Shown one piece after another: positions 12,351 through 23,838 of a DNA stretch of 64,000 nucleotides. Positions within the stretch are counted from its first letter, which is position 1, and every line of letters begins with the position of its first letter. A model generated the notes under the pieces. The model was not told the origin of the DNA, ran no database searches, and was given only the letters and a program-made list of their open reading frames with translations. Origin of the DNA: Collybiopsis luxurians FD-317 M1 (lineage: Eukaryota > Basidiomycota > Agaricomycetes > Agaricales > Omphalotaceae); the NCBI GenBank assembly GCA_000827265.1, contig KN834761.1, positions 189,841 to 253,840 on the forward strand, written 5' to 3'. The position numbers and the translations under genes were made by a program.

Positions 12351-13073
12351 TCAGATCATGTTTAGCGTCGTCTTCTTCTCCATGCCAGCCACACCCTTAC
12401 GCCTCACTTTCCTCTGACGAGCATCCGTCCCATTCACCTTGACCTTTGTACTACCTGACTTCGAGTTTTCTTTTAGCTTTTTTGATGACGACAAGGATTC
12501 CTTCACTATTTTGGACATTTCATGAGTCGACGTAGGAGTAGTAGGAGTAGGAATATGCGTCACCAATGAGGAAGAAGACACGGATGCAACCGTAGGAGAT
12601 GGCTTCAGAACAGCGGGAGCGGGCGAAGATGCCGAATTCGGACTAGCTTCTTCTGCCGCGCCGTTAGGACCGCTATGGGACAAAAGCGTGTCGTCTGCAG
12701 CGGATGAACTTCGTTTACCATTCGCGACCGCTACAGTCTCAACATCTCGACGACGACGACGTTCTTCCTCGCGTTTCTTCTGCACAGCGTAGAACCTTTC
12801 CGCGCGTCCCAAAGGAGCGACAGTTTCGAAAATGGCGCGTTCTTCTTCCTCGAAATCATCGTTAGAAGCTCGACGATGAATCTCAGCTAGGCCTGCCGGG
12901 ACGAATTTCGCTTGGAGAATACGGTAGGCGCGACCGCGAAGTTCCGCAGGGGCTGACATAGCTCGAGCCGCCAAGGCGAAGTAAGAAGATCCAGGAGGGA
13001 CAAGGGCGACGACATTGGTGAAGAGAAAGGTAAAGGCGAGGAGAAATTTCAAGAAGAACGTGAATGCTTTCAT
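12351..13073 (-). CDS. hypothetical secreted or membrane-tethered basic protein
   Basis: Intronless frame of 240 residues starting at the ATG at 13073. The N-terminus (MKAFTFFLKFLLAFTFLFTN) is a strong signal peptide or signal anchor. A middle region is charged (DDFEEEERAIF, then KKREEERRRRRD), followed by a Ser/Thr/Pro/Ala-rich low-complexity stretch and a Lys/Arg-rich C-terminus (TKVKVNGTDARQRKVRRKG). The dibasic KR sites could be processing sites, which is inference. No known domain was recognised. A degraded second copy of the 5' half lies at about 17545-17830. Confidence 0.6.
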   Translation of the reverse strand: MKAFTFFLKFLLAFTFLFTNVVALVPPGSSYFALAARAMSAPAELRGRAYRILQAKFVPAGLAEIHRRASNDDFEEEERAIFETVAPLGRAERFYAVQKKREEERRRRRDVETVAVANGKRSSSAADDTLLSHSGPNGAAEEASPNSASSPAPAVLKPSPTVASVSSSSLVTHIPTPTTPTSTHEMSKIVKESLSSSKKLKENSKSGSTKVKVNGTDARQRKVRRKGVAGMEKKTTLNMI

Positions 13074-14485
13074 GGCGGGGGACCGTGGATGATATTGACC
13101 GTGCAAGAGAAAGAAAAAAGGCCGGGAGGGTTTTCAATGAAGATTTAGGCTCTGCCTTGCGATGGAGAAAGGAAAAGTAAAGGGTTCCTGCGCAGCGGAA
13201 TATACAGAAGTGGACTGGGAGTTCGTCGATGCTTCACGCGCTGAGATGATGGTGGTAAGAAGCAAGGAGCGAACTTGAGTTGAACGTGATCCGCTCAACC
13301 TTCAATTGTACCTTTGACATTTATACATAATCGGACGTAATTGAAATTTATTCAAATTCTACAGAACATTTCTATAGGTTGCTCCAAAGGCGAGAAACAG
13401 CGAGCTACATACTGTGTAGCTTTCCAAGGGATAACCAGCGTGCAACAGAAACGGCCATCTATGAGACAGCTCAAACTCAGTGTAAAATGAACACCCAGTT
13501 TCAGAAACACGCGTTTTTGTACGAGAATGAAGCCCTCAATCGCTCTGCCATCCTTCATCTCCGAACAATTCGTCCCGAAGACGGTTCCTTGGGCTTCTAC
13601 CGAACCGTCTCTGTGGAGCCAACATCAACCCCAAGCCAGTGTTTGTGTAACTCGAGGGCGAGATACCAACCGCACCAAGAACTATATCCCACAGGCTACA
13701 GGTCAGGTCAGAAATCTCCTTCGTCGGGGAGAGATTCCACAGGTCGACGGCGATGTACTGAAGCCTGGAAGATCAAAGTAGGAGCGTCGTAATGTCTTTC
13801 AGAAGGCTGAAGTCTATTTCCGTTAAATTCGATCCATCGATAACGCCACGGCGAATCAGGGACTTTTATATGAGATTTTACCACTGAAGCAATCACCTCA
13901 TGTCCTTATTCAAAGGACGAATGAATAATACCTTTGAAAGCCGTTCATGGCTAACGATCTTAGTTTGAGGCCCAGAACCCAAGCGGTCTCTAGCCTGGGG
14001 AGGGCGTACCTGCCTGTGAAATTCATGAAGCATGAGTTCCAGGAGATAAACCTGATGTAGAGCCAGAGACTTTCTGAGCAAAATTTTCGACGCAGAAAAG
14101 AAACGGGGAATTAACCTGGGTACTGCCGAAACTGATCATTTAGACCAACGGAGTTCAAAAAAAGGCCTCGTGCGGGCGTATCGATAGTCTGGATTTCGCG
14201 GTGCATAAAAATCTATGGTTGCTCCTCTCAAGTTGTCAGCTCGACGATCCGCTGATTTCCACTTGCACATCGATATCAGACGCGGAAAACTCAGACGATC
14301 AAAAATGGAACGTGATCGTTTCACCTGGTCCGCACTTCTGGCGCTGAGAATGCCGACGGACCAGAAGGGAAACTGGCATGATGGAATTCCCAAGAAGATG
14401 AAATGTGGGAGTCATACATCGGCGGCGCGCACATCCGCTAATAGTTTCTGACCTAGGTATTCTCTAACATTTAGGAAGACCCATG
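12805..14485. repeat. segmental duplication, arm A
   Basis: About 1.68 kb that aligns in the same orientation with 17545-19110. Shared landmarks include TTCGAAAATGG near 12825/17571, CATTTATACATAAT near 13318/18020, GGCTGAAGTCTATTTCC near 13803/18430 and the LRR-like relic. It contains the 5' half of the secreted protein gene (-) and a coding-like relic on the minus strand. The two arms flank the membrane protein gene at 14910-16214. Confidence 0.8.
13380..14450 (-). pseudogene. coding-like relic, F-box/LRR-like, unassigned
   Basis: On the minus strand several frames give protein-like stretches, such as DGSNLTEIDFSLLKDITTL (about 13850-13790) and YIAVDLWNLSPTKEIS just after, broken by stops. 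The leucine spacing resembles the C-terminal repeats of fungal F-box/LRR proteins, but no F-box was found with confidence. A parallel relic in arm B (about 18060-19050) lacks one of the stops (LLLRSSSLQYIAV). Both copies are degenerate. Confidence 0.4.
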
Positions 14486-14909
14486 AAGATGCTTGTGTCA
14501 TAGCAGACTGAAAATCTAAGTTGAAGACTCAATAATCAGATTTCGGTACTACGAAGAAAGTTCACCTCTGCCTAGACAAATAGGCAGCTTGGAAGTCTGT
14601 GGGCGAATAACCAGTGTGATTTTTGACGACAAGGTAAAGACAAAGTAATTACACAGTTACAAGTGATATATACTGGCAAAGAGAGGAGTAAAGAGAGGGG
14701 AATCAGTACGTAGTTCAGCGATAAAGAATCATATGTTAAATAGCGATCCACAAAGTGGTGCGATGAAGACGATGTAAAGCACGGAGCAGAAAAACAACTG
14801 CCCAGATGGTCGGATAAGTGTATGAACCTCACACTTCTGTGCAGGTCCTTCTGGCAGAGTGTGAGTGGACAGTCATGCTCGAACTATGACCCTTCGTGCA
14901 ACTTGAGTC
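14486..14909. other. intergenic
   Basis: 3' flank of the membrane protein gene. Nothing recognised. Confidence 0.45.
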
Positions 14910-16214
14910 TTAAATAGTCTGGTTTAGGTGGAAAGTCTCAGATACCGGAGAGCTATTTAGGTAGACCAGAATGACTACTGCAATAGGATACCACCCCTAT
15001 TAAAATGATTTTTGAAAATCAGCAGAACTCACAAGAGGAGCCAGGACTCACAGAGGAAAGAAAAAGTAAAGAACCGGTAATTTCATAGGTTAGGTAAAGT
15101 TTAACATTATCTGCGGGACCATATATATTCAACAGGGTGAAGACACCATAGAGGGCTTGTATTGTGCAATAGATAGCACCAGATTCAACCAACAGAAGTA
15201 GGATATTCATAACCCTAGTTCTTCTGTGGATCGCTGCTTCTGACATGAAATGATAGTGCTTCCTGAGAGCATAATAAATAGTAAGAGTTGGGTTACTACA
15301 GGTAAGATTTCGAAGGCACTCGCCATGTCTTCCATGCAATCAGGCCTGTTGCAATAACGTTAACCACAAGTGAGACCACAAGTGATAACCAGTCCAAAAT
15401 TGTATCAGAGTCAGCTTGTAGCACCTTGATATCAATGTTATCCAAGATGCAATCTGCAAGATTGACTCCTATAAGATATCATGTAAAAGATGAGGTGGAC
15501 TTCAAGTTGCCATGTATGATGTTTAAGGAGAATCCTACATACCAACGTTTGCAACTATAAGAAGCACGAGTATGACTTTCCAAAGCCTTTCTGGCTGAAA
15601 TAATACCCAGGCTCTCCAAACTACAATAAAATCACTCAAAAGTGTCTGCAGAACAGGATGAATTCATTTGAATGAGGGAAAGATACAGTAAACTCACCGA
15701 GATTGTTAAAACCCAACCGTCCATCTCAGTCATTGGTAAAGTTTTATTAAACGTCATCTGGATTTGAGCTTCAAGCTCTCCCTGGATTTCTGGTTTTATC
15801 CCAATAAAATAATTCTGATCTTGTATAACTGGGACTGCTATATGGATAATAGTGCCCCAGGTTATTAACAAGAATGTGATGATCAGGAAGGCAGGAGGTG
15901 CAAAGGTTCTTGAACGGGTTTGAAATTGGGCTCTATCAAACATACATATCAGTTGGAAACCTTAGTAGCGATCTGCAGCTTTGCATACACTAAGATATAA
16001 CCAGCAATAAGTATGCCGAGAACAGATAGCCCTAGAAGAGTTACACGGTTATTAACAGCCTGAGCTTTCATATGGAATAGTGGTCTTGAAACAAAATTTA
16101 AGTTAAACTATGATGCATACCATAGCCGGCTGCTGCCACTATTAAATTAGATATTGTGTTCACGTAGATTATTGTGGCTGCCCCCACAATATCTTGCTGT
16201 TCTTCTGGAGTCAT
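14910..16214 (-). CDS. multi-pass membrane protein, seven exons, paralogue of 60337-61714
   Basis: Minus-strand exons 16214-16121, 16031-15989, 15932-15698, 15645-15543, 15468-15324, 15262-15052 and 14996-14910 join to 305 residues. Six or seven hydrophobic segments are visible, including AFLIITFLLITWGTIIHIAV, LLSDFIVVWRAWVLF, VVSLVVNVIATGLIAWKTW and the last GWYPIAVVILVYLN. Motifs VVWRAW, ATGLIAWK.W, SEAA..RRTR and LLLVESGA.YC are shared with the paralogue and are typical of an agaricomycete family of uncharacterised integral membrane proteins. All seven exon boundaries are conserved in position with the paralogue. The intron after ATGLIAWKT(W) begins GC (gcgagt) where the paralogue has gtgagt. 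Function unknown; plasma-membrane or endomembrane location is inferred from topology. Confidence 0.82.
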
Positions 16215-17544
16215 GAGTAGAGTGAAAGACACGGTATTTGGTCACTGTACCCAATCTTTTTATACCACAGCTACACAAACTCCGTCGTGACGTTGATACT
16301 AGAAGTGGTCTTTACTTAAGGCCCTGCCGTTAGTATTGGGCCAATGCTATCGTGTGGCGGCTATTTGTGCCCTGTGTTCATCTGCTGACCCAAACGCCGC
16401 TTTCCTTAGGGCTTGGTAATTTAATCGCGATGTAACTATAATTTTATATTCGCATCAGCAACATCATTATGCAATTAATATAACATTGCCCCAGACAGAT
16501 GATATTGTGAGCTTTATTTCTGACTTGATCCAAATTCGTGCTAGCCTCGTGGTGATTTTACACAGGCTTTTGGTCAAAGAACGCCATCCCTCTCAAGGTT
16601 TAGTAGCAGGTAATTGATATGCCTTAGTTTTAGGTAAGCTAAAAGCTTCAATCGAACAAGTTCCTGACTTTCTTGCAACTAGAACTTAACAGCCTTATAC
16701 ATTTTGCACTATTACATTAGAACTCGAAATTCACGACATACTCTCAAAATTACTCTGTATATGTGAATGTAGCGAATAACGACGGTCATTCACACCAATA
16801 CAATATTAATCATGAGTAATGCGCTTGTCCGAGGTTGCCTCGCAGTTATTCTAGGGTTTCACATACGCGTATGATGGTCCTGACCAGTGAGAATACATGA
16901 TTCTAAGAGCATTTCATCTCACACCTTCTCGCAGTAGTTGATGAACTGTGCAATGAGAATTTACATTTTGAATGATGCGTCCCCCTAAGTGTTGCAACTG
17001 CGATGAACTGTCAATAATGTACAATGCTATATTTGAAAGCTCTCATGGCAATCCACACCTTCTCGCAGATCTCAAAATAGTTTAATGATCATTGGAATCT
17101 GGATCAGTCAAGATGTAGATGATACAATTGTCATTATTATGTTTGAATTTTACAGAATATAAGAAGTGAGATATGGACAGCTTCGTAATTACTGTATCTT
17201 GAGTAAAAATTCTACTGTCTGAGAAACCCTAAAATTTGCCTGTTTGACACAAATGCATTGGTGTGTGTGTTTATCCCGCATTTGTTTTCGCACCCGGTGT
17301 GAGTTAGCATACTTATCAATGATAATTGCTGTTAAACTAGTCTATAGTTCTTGATTGGTAAGGTCCGTACGGGTTTGAATGCGGCCGTTACACTTAGCAA
17401 CCCTTGACCCGCATTTCTCAAAAGCTCACTGAAACTACTTCTTACCACAACAAGACAAGATGTGCTGGACTTACGATAAGTCTGCATATTGAAACATAAT
17501 AATGGCAGTGGATGATCAATTTCACCTAAAAAAGCCCATATTAC
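16215..17544. other. intergenic, AT-rich
   Basis: Over 1.3 kb with no supported gene. A 13-nt word CACCTTCTCGCAG occurs twice (about 16922 and 17057). Confidence 0.45.
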
Positions 17545-19110
17545 CACGCCTGAAAAGAGCAACAGCTTCGAAAATGGAGCGTATTTCTTCGTGAATATCG
17601 TTAGAAACTTGACCGTAAGTCCAAGCTAAGCTCGCTAGGACAAATTTCAGTTGGAGGATACGGTAGACACGGCCGCGAAGTTCTGCAGGGGCGGGCATTG
17701 CTCAAGCTCCCAGGGCGTAGTAAGAAGATCCAGGAGGCGGAACGTGGGCAATAGTTGTCAAAGAAAGGTAAAAACGAGGAGGAACTATGGTTGATATTGT
17801 CCGTGCAAGGAAAGAAAAAACGCCGGAGAATTTTCATTGGAAATATAGGTTCTGCCTTGTTGGAGAAAAAAAAAAAGTAAAGAGTTCCTGCGCAGCAGAA
17901 TATACAGAAGGGGACAGGGAGTTCAACGATACTTCACGGTGAGATGATGGCGTAAGAAGCAAAGAGTCTGCAGACTTGGTTTCAACGTGATCCCACTCAA
18001 CCTTCAATTGTACTTTGACATTTATACATAATAGGACGTAATTACAATTCATTCAAATTCCGCTGAGCATTTCTATAAAGGCGAGGGCTAGCTACATACT
18101 GTAATGTAGGTTTCAAGGGCCTGAGATAACTAGCGTGCAATAAAAACGGTCATCCATGAGAGAGTCAAACTCAGAGTAAAATGAACAGCCAGTTCTAAAA
18201 ACACGAGTATCTGTACGAGAATGAAGCCCTCAATCGCTCCGCTATCCTTTACTTCCGAACAAATTGTCCCAGCAACGCTTCCTTGGGCTTCTACTGCACC
18301 GCCTCTGCAGAACCATAATTATCCATAGGCCACAAGATATGTTACAAATTTCTTTCATTGAGAAGAGATTCAACTGGTCGACGGCGATGTACTGAAGACT
18401 GGAAGATCTGAGGAGGAGCGTTGTACTGTCTTTCAGAAGGCTGAAGTCTATTTCCGTTAAATTCGATCCATCAATAGTGCCACGGTAAATCAGGGACTTT
18501 TATATGAGATTTTACCGCTGAAGCAATCACCTCATGTCCTTATTCAAAGGACGAATGAATAATATCTTTGAAAGCTGTTCATGGCTAGCGATCGTAATTT
18601 GAGGCCCAGAACCCAAGCGGTCTCCAGCTAGGGGATCGCGTACTTGCCTTTGCCATTCATGAAGGATGAGTTCCAGGAGATGAACCTGATGTAGTGCCAG
18701 AGACTTTCTGAGTGAGTTTCGACGCAGAAAAGAAACGGAACCTAGCTGAACACCGCCGAATCTGTTCATTTAGACCAGCGGAGTGCAAAAACAAGGCCTC
18801 GAGCGGCCTTATCGGCAGCTCTCGATTTCCCTGTGGATAAAAAAATCGATGGTTGCTCCACCAGCTCGACAATCCGCTGATTTCCACTGTAAATCCATAT
18901 CAGACGCGGAAAACTCAGAGGATCAAAGTGGAACATGATGGTTTCACCTGGTCCGCACTTCTGGTGCTGAGAATCCCAACGGAAAAGAAGGAAAGCTGTG
19001 ACGACGGAATTCTTGAACAGATGAGATGCGGGAGTTCTAGGTCAGCTGATGGAAATTCAGTCGCATTTGCTGACATAGTTGATCTCTAATTTTTGGGGGA
19101 CCTATGTTCA
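17545..19110. repeat. segmental duplication, arm B, degraded
   Basis: Diverged copy of 12805-14485 in the same orientation. Its left part corresponds to the 5' half of the secreted protein gene, but the reading frame is destroyed, so this is a pseudogene. The rest holds the second copy of the LRR-like minus-strand relic. It is more decayed and slightly shorter than arm A. Confidence 0.78.
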
Positions 19111-19760
19111 TAGCGTGGGTACATATTAATACTGAAAAAATCCAAGAAAAATCAGTACTTGGCTTCCAGGACACACAACTACGACACACCGCCGGCCAAA
19201 CAAAACTTGATCTCCTCCGCTTCCTCTTGAGTCGGTCTTGCAATCTAGTAACCACGTCCCTACTCGAAAACTTACCATTCCAAGGTTCGATCCCAGCTCA
19301 TAGTGCCGAACTGTAACCTAGATATTTGGCGCCCTGTTAATCTGATTAGTTCATCAATCTTGAATATCGTAAAGTGCAGGTTATCCGTCGAAATTCAGTA
19401 CAATCGGAGCGGAAAAACCAGTAAAATTTCTGCGTGTCTACCTACCAGAATCACAGGTTGTATTTGAAACTGATCTTTGGGTACGGAGGCATAAGAACAT
19501 TCGAGAGGCATGCGACAGCTCGTGGTGAGAGTTCGAGACGGGTAATGACAAAGCGGGGCATACGATTCTATCACGGGTCAATTGGTCGTTCTCTTTGCAG
19601 GACCCACGGTGGGCAGTCAGCGTTCGACTTCTGGCCCCTGGAGCTGACTTTTGAGTATTCAACGATTTTGAAAGACCAAGGCACCTGCAATGGCTCTTGA
19701 AAGCACCATTATAACTATATATACAGTGGCCTATCATTACAAGGATATAACTTGAACGAA
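19111..19760. other. intergenic
   Basis: 3' flank of the F-box gene at 19761. A GGTTCGATCCC word near 19283 is discussed under rejected items. No gene supported. Confidence 0.45.
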
Positions 19761-21107
19761 TCATCCAGATATTAAGTTTGGATACCTATCATTCGGACGC
19801 GCTCGCGTCCATGCTTTCACATCGAAAGCTGTCTGAAGCTGAGGGCCGTCTGGCACCACACGATGTCGACCAATAGCTCGTTTAATGACTCCCGCATGTT
19901 CTAGATTCGGAGCAGAGATCACGAATCGTTTCAAGTTCTTAAACTGCGGTTTCTTCAAAACCTGCGCCAGTCCCGTCCAATCAAACGCCTCAACCTGCGA
20001 TTCCACATCTTCGTAGTCCGATATAGCCACAACGATCTTCACAAACTCGACACACTCGGAAGAGACCGTTTGCAGTACATCGGTTACAAAAGTGGCTGAT
20101 CCTCCGCCGTCTGCATATATGCGATTGGACGTGTCGAGGTATATGCATCCGATCTCTATGGCACCCAGCTTGACACAGGGAGACAGGTCAAGGGAACCAG
20201 ATTCATGTGCGTCGCGAATCATGATCTCTTCCAAGGCTGACCCGGAGTAAGAGAGAAATCCCGAAAGAGCGGTGTTAGACGATTGACTGAACAATCCCGT
20301 GGAAATGCTCCGCATAGGAAGTACAACGCGATGGTGTGTGACCCAAGAATACAAAAACTCCAAGACATCCTCCGTCACATTGGTGTAAAGCTCACATAGC
20401 TTTGGGGGGGGGGATGGTGTCGTATTCAAATCCGTCCGACGAGCATCGAGTTCGTCCCAATTATCCAATCCATCATAAAGACGTCCGCCGTTGAAAAGAA
20501 CACCTGTGAGAGAGAGACTGGAAAGCGAGGGAAATGCGCGGAGGATGTCGAAAAAGTGCTGCGAGGAAGATAAGATCATGGAATCAAGATCCAACACGGT
20601 GATTCCTGCAAAGTTATTTCGCAGTGCAACAGAGGTTAAAGCACTAGTATCATTCCGTACCCAACCAAGCTTCAACTCTCGGATCGATGTCAACCCAGTA
20701 AACTGATGAAGAAAATCATCAAACTGGAAAACCTCGTAGTCGCCTGATTCCTGCAACCCAGATTTGGATATGGGAAGCCGATTCGATCCGCCTTGTTCTA
20801 TGTGTAGGAGCTGTATGAATCGAATAATAGTGACAAATTGAGTGTTGCGATCAACCAGTTCCAAGAAATTATCGACGTTCTTCCGATGAATCCGGACGAT
20901 GCTGTGCCCGAACAGGTTTTTCCAGCTTGGTCGAAGCCACGCTCGACATGTCTGGCTGCAGTTCTTTAGAGTGAGGGGATGGAATATGAATGAGATGATG
21001 TGCTCGTAGATATCTATTGGAATAAGATCTGCCAGCTCTCTGGAAAGAGAAACCGGGGGTTCGTCGAGCGAGGGAATGGGCGGCTGGAACGAGACGCTAG
21101 ATGACAT
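19761..21107 (-). CDS. F-box protein, intronless
   Basis: A single open frame of 448 residues starting at the ATG at 21107. The F-box lies near residues 29-70: LIPIDIYEHIISFIF, then LKNCSQTCRAWLRPSWKNLF, the usual fungal form. The remainder is LRR-like (LTSIRELKLGW, FPSLSSLSLTGVLF) and ends in a segment (FKNLKRFVISAPN) resembling other basidiomycete F-box proteins. The expected role is substrate receptor of an SCF E3 ligase; the substrate is unknown. It is unlike the CSNC F-box family nearby: no CSNC motif, no coiled coil and no 5' intron. A run of G on the plus strand near 20404-20411 encodes a proline stretch in the protein. Confidence 0.85.
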   Translation of the reverse strand: MSSSVSFQPPIPSLDEPPVSLSRELADLIPIDIYEHIISFIFHPLTLKNCSQTCRAWLRPSWKNLFGHSIVRIHRKNVDNFLELVDRNTQFVTIIRFIQLLHIEQGGSNRLPISKSGLQESGDYEVFQFDDFLHQFTGLTSIRELKLGWVRNDTSALTSVALRNNFAGITVLDLDSMILSSSQHFFDILRAFPSLSSLSLTGVLFNGGRLYDGLDNWDELDARRTDLNTTPSPPPKLCELYTNVTEDVLEFLYSWVTHHRVVLPMRSISTGLFSQSSNTALSGFLSYSGSALEEIMIRDAHESGSLDLSPCVKLGAIEIGCIYLDTSNRIYADGGGSATFVTDVLQTVSSECVEFVKIVVAISDYEDVESQVEAFDWTGLAQVLKKPQFKNLKRFVISAPNLEHAGVIKRAIGRHRVVPDGPQLQTAFDVKAWTRARPNDRYPNLISG

Positions 21108-21740
21108 GGAAGTTGAGAATCAAAAAAGCTATGACACTGACAACGCGTTCAATGCATTTCGAATTTCCCACCATATCAAAAATACTTGGCCGACTCTACA
21201 TCTTCTTGCAGCAAATTAAAAATGATAAATGCAAAAGATAAAAAGAAGTCAAGTCCAGCTGATTCTACGAAACGTAGTACGGCTTCAGAAGCCAAAAAAT
21301 TCCTTCAAGCGGATAATCCGAACCCCCTGCACAGAAAAAAACTGAACCGACGCTTGCAAGACGCTTGGAACACTAGTAGAGGTGCTCAACATCGAAAGGC
21401 CTCCCAGGGAAGCTAGGAATCAGGCCATCTGCACGTAATGAGGTTATCCTAAAGTCAAAATGAAGTCACTAAAGGCCAAGCTTGACGCGATAAGCAATAG
21501 CTCGATTCTAAAACAGACGTACTGAGGTGGAACTTTTCGGATTTGAAGGCTACGTACGGTCAAAGCGTTTAATCGCAAACTCGTAATCTGTGGGAATGGA
21601 AGCAACAAGCCTCGCCAGACTACGACTCTCCCGTTACACCCTGGAGTGGGAAGAATTTTCTGCAGAGCAGAGATTAGAGCTGAAACTGGATGAAACAAGC
21701 AAACCATACTTTTTCATTTGACACTCTACCTAGCTGGATA
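21108..21740. other. intergenic between divergent genes
   Basis: Upstream of two divergently oriented genes. Several small open frames are present but none is supported. Sequence from about 21745 onward is shared, inverted, with about 54830-54970. Confidence 0.4.
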
Positions 21741-21972
21741 GCATGACATGATGCCGCCCAGCGCCAGTGACAAATAGAAGTGCGGATGGGCAAAAGAATA
21801 GAACCGAAAGTCGACCCACCGTGTGAATCTGGGGGGAGCGCTTGTTGGGCGTTTCGTTCGAGTTTTCGCATTTGAGTCAGAAACAGACTCATTCACATAG
21901 AACCTCCTCGTAGGAGTAAGCCTCTACTCTCGGAAAGATCCAAATTGCTTATCAGTGATTTATTTCTTACAG

Positions 21973-23343
21973 AAGTTCCAATTCAACTCAGATCAGATCC
22001 TGTGTTCAAATTACCGGACCAAAATTCACGGACTCGCTGCCATGGAGGACCCAGAGTATCAGGAACTTTTGCAGAGGAATAGACTGAATGACATCCCAGG
22101 CAACGTTCAGGATCGCGCACAGATGCAGGCCTTGATCGACGAAGCGAATAGGGATTTGGAACGCTTTGATCGTGCCATATCAGAGCTGGAGGAAGAATTG
22201 GGCAGGTTGAAGAATCTTCGAACTGACACCGCTCAGAAGAGGATTGGGCCTAGGAGATCTCTTCTCACTCCCATTCGGAAGCTACCCCCAGAGATCCCGA
22301 CCGAAATATTCTACGATGTCGCAGAACCAATGATGCTTAACGAAACCATTTCATGGTGCACGGGGCGGGATCAGCAATCAAGGAAGCTTCAAAGTCTGGT
22401 TTTTACTCTGACCTGGGTTTGCTCTTGGTGGAGAACCCTCGTAATATCCGATACTCGCGTGTGGTCTTCATTGGGCATATACGGCTATAATCTTTCTCAC
22501 ACCACTCCTGAACTCGTCCAATTCTTGCGAGAGTGTTTCCAAGTGCGCGCTGGGAATGCTCCAAGAAGATTGGTTATAGATTGTCGGTTCAGTAGAAATG
22601 ACGCAGAGCATATCGCACCAGTGTTGGATGTTCTACTCGAATCTACACAGCAATGGAAAGATGTACGGTTTCATCTTCAACATGACGAATCTGCAATGAT
22701 CATGAAATATATCATAGAAGCGCTGCGCATTTCCGGTAGATTGCAATGGCCTCTTCTTGAACGTCTTAATTTGGAATCCAGCAACTCTATCTAACGGCTC
22801 TGGGATTGATTACCCATTCCTACAATGCCCCCGATTGCACCGCCTGGAATTGCCACATCTCCGTCCCACCGATCCCACTGATTTGAGTAATCTGACTTTC
22901 CTGAAGCCTGGAACATATATAGGTAGCTCGCTATCGGAACTGCTCGCACGATGCCCTTCTTTGGACGAATTGAAGCTCGTAACCTTTCAATTGGAATCTC
23001 AACACAACACAACGAAGTCCCATCGCAAGTTTGTCGTCATGCTCGTCTGTCGCGTCTGAACATTTTCTTGAACTCATACAAAAACAATGAAACTGAATGT
23101 CTGTGAAAAGGTCTTTACCTCCCTGCACTTACCAACTTGGAATTTTACACCGAGTGCGAGGAGGGCCAACTTCCACAACTAGCATCGATGCTAACTCGCT
23201 CTGGTTGTACCTTACAGAAAATGTTTGCGAAGTGTGAGATCTCCTATTTCGATAAGAAGGAGTGGGAGACATTTTGTACCGAGATATCATCTGTCATCGG
23301 AAAGGATAGTTTCATTTATATTGATGTTGATCAGTATTACTAG
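21973..23343 (+). pseudogene. CSNC-type F-box gene copy A, broken, start codon lost
   Basis: Close homologue of the minus-strand copy at 53421-54768. Encodes QILCSNYRTKIHGL (second Cys of CSNC replaced by Tyr), LLQRNRLNDIPG, a coiled coil (DLERFDRAISELEEELGRL) and the F-box LTPIRKLPPEIPTEIFYDV. The intron acceptor (ttcttacag) is followed by AAG where the other copies have ATG, so the family start is gone. An extra A near 22793 causes a frameshift and stop. A four-nt insertion near 23013 shifts frame again, and the TGG of CLWKG is TGA near 23104. The C-terminal LPQLASMLTRSGCTLQK block survives to the stop at 23341-23343. Non-functional by these four lesions. Confidence 0.85.
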
Positions 23344-23838
23344 CCTGTAACGCACAAGGATTACTTATGTATACTTAGGGAACTTACTCTTTTGGACAGT
23401 TTCATCTGGTCTCGATACGAACGTTGTACATCCGAGCATCCGTACCAAATTGCAGGCTTCCTGTTCACCTTATTTACACTCAGTAAGCCTTTCGATGTAG
23501 GATCACGGTATTTTCGACGATCCAACTAGATTCCCGGTATCTCACCCCGGTATCTCACATCGCCGGCCCAAACACAGCTGAATTCCTACAGGCTAGTAGT
23601 CTCTATGAGACCCTCTTCATATGCGCTTGGCTTTTCTTAGCTACCTGCATTGAAAGTTGAAAGTCGGCGCTAATCAATCAATCGTTGGTCACCCGCGCTT
23701 CCGGACGCTTCGCTCTTGGCCACAACCTTGCCATCGAAAGTCTTGCAAGTTGGACACAGGCTCATTTGCATGCAATTTCCTCGTATCAGTATGTTTGCAT
23801 TTCATGCAACCTCAAAATGGCTAATGGATATCTTGCAG
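23344..23838. other. intergenic plus 5' intron of the next F-box gene
   Basis: The right end carries a likely 5'-UTR intron of the next gene, ending ATATCTTGCAG immediately before the ATG, as at 31370 and 33011. Confidence 0.5.

Noticed and set aside
19280..19320. GGTTCGATCCC word resembling a tRNA B box
   Set aside because: Flanking bases do not form a T stem or acceptor stem and no A box lies at the right distance upstream.
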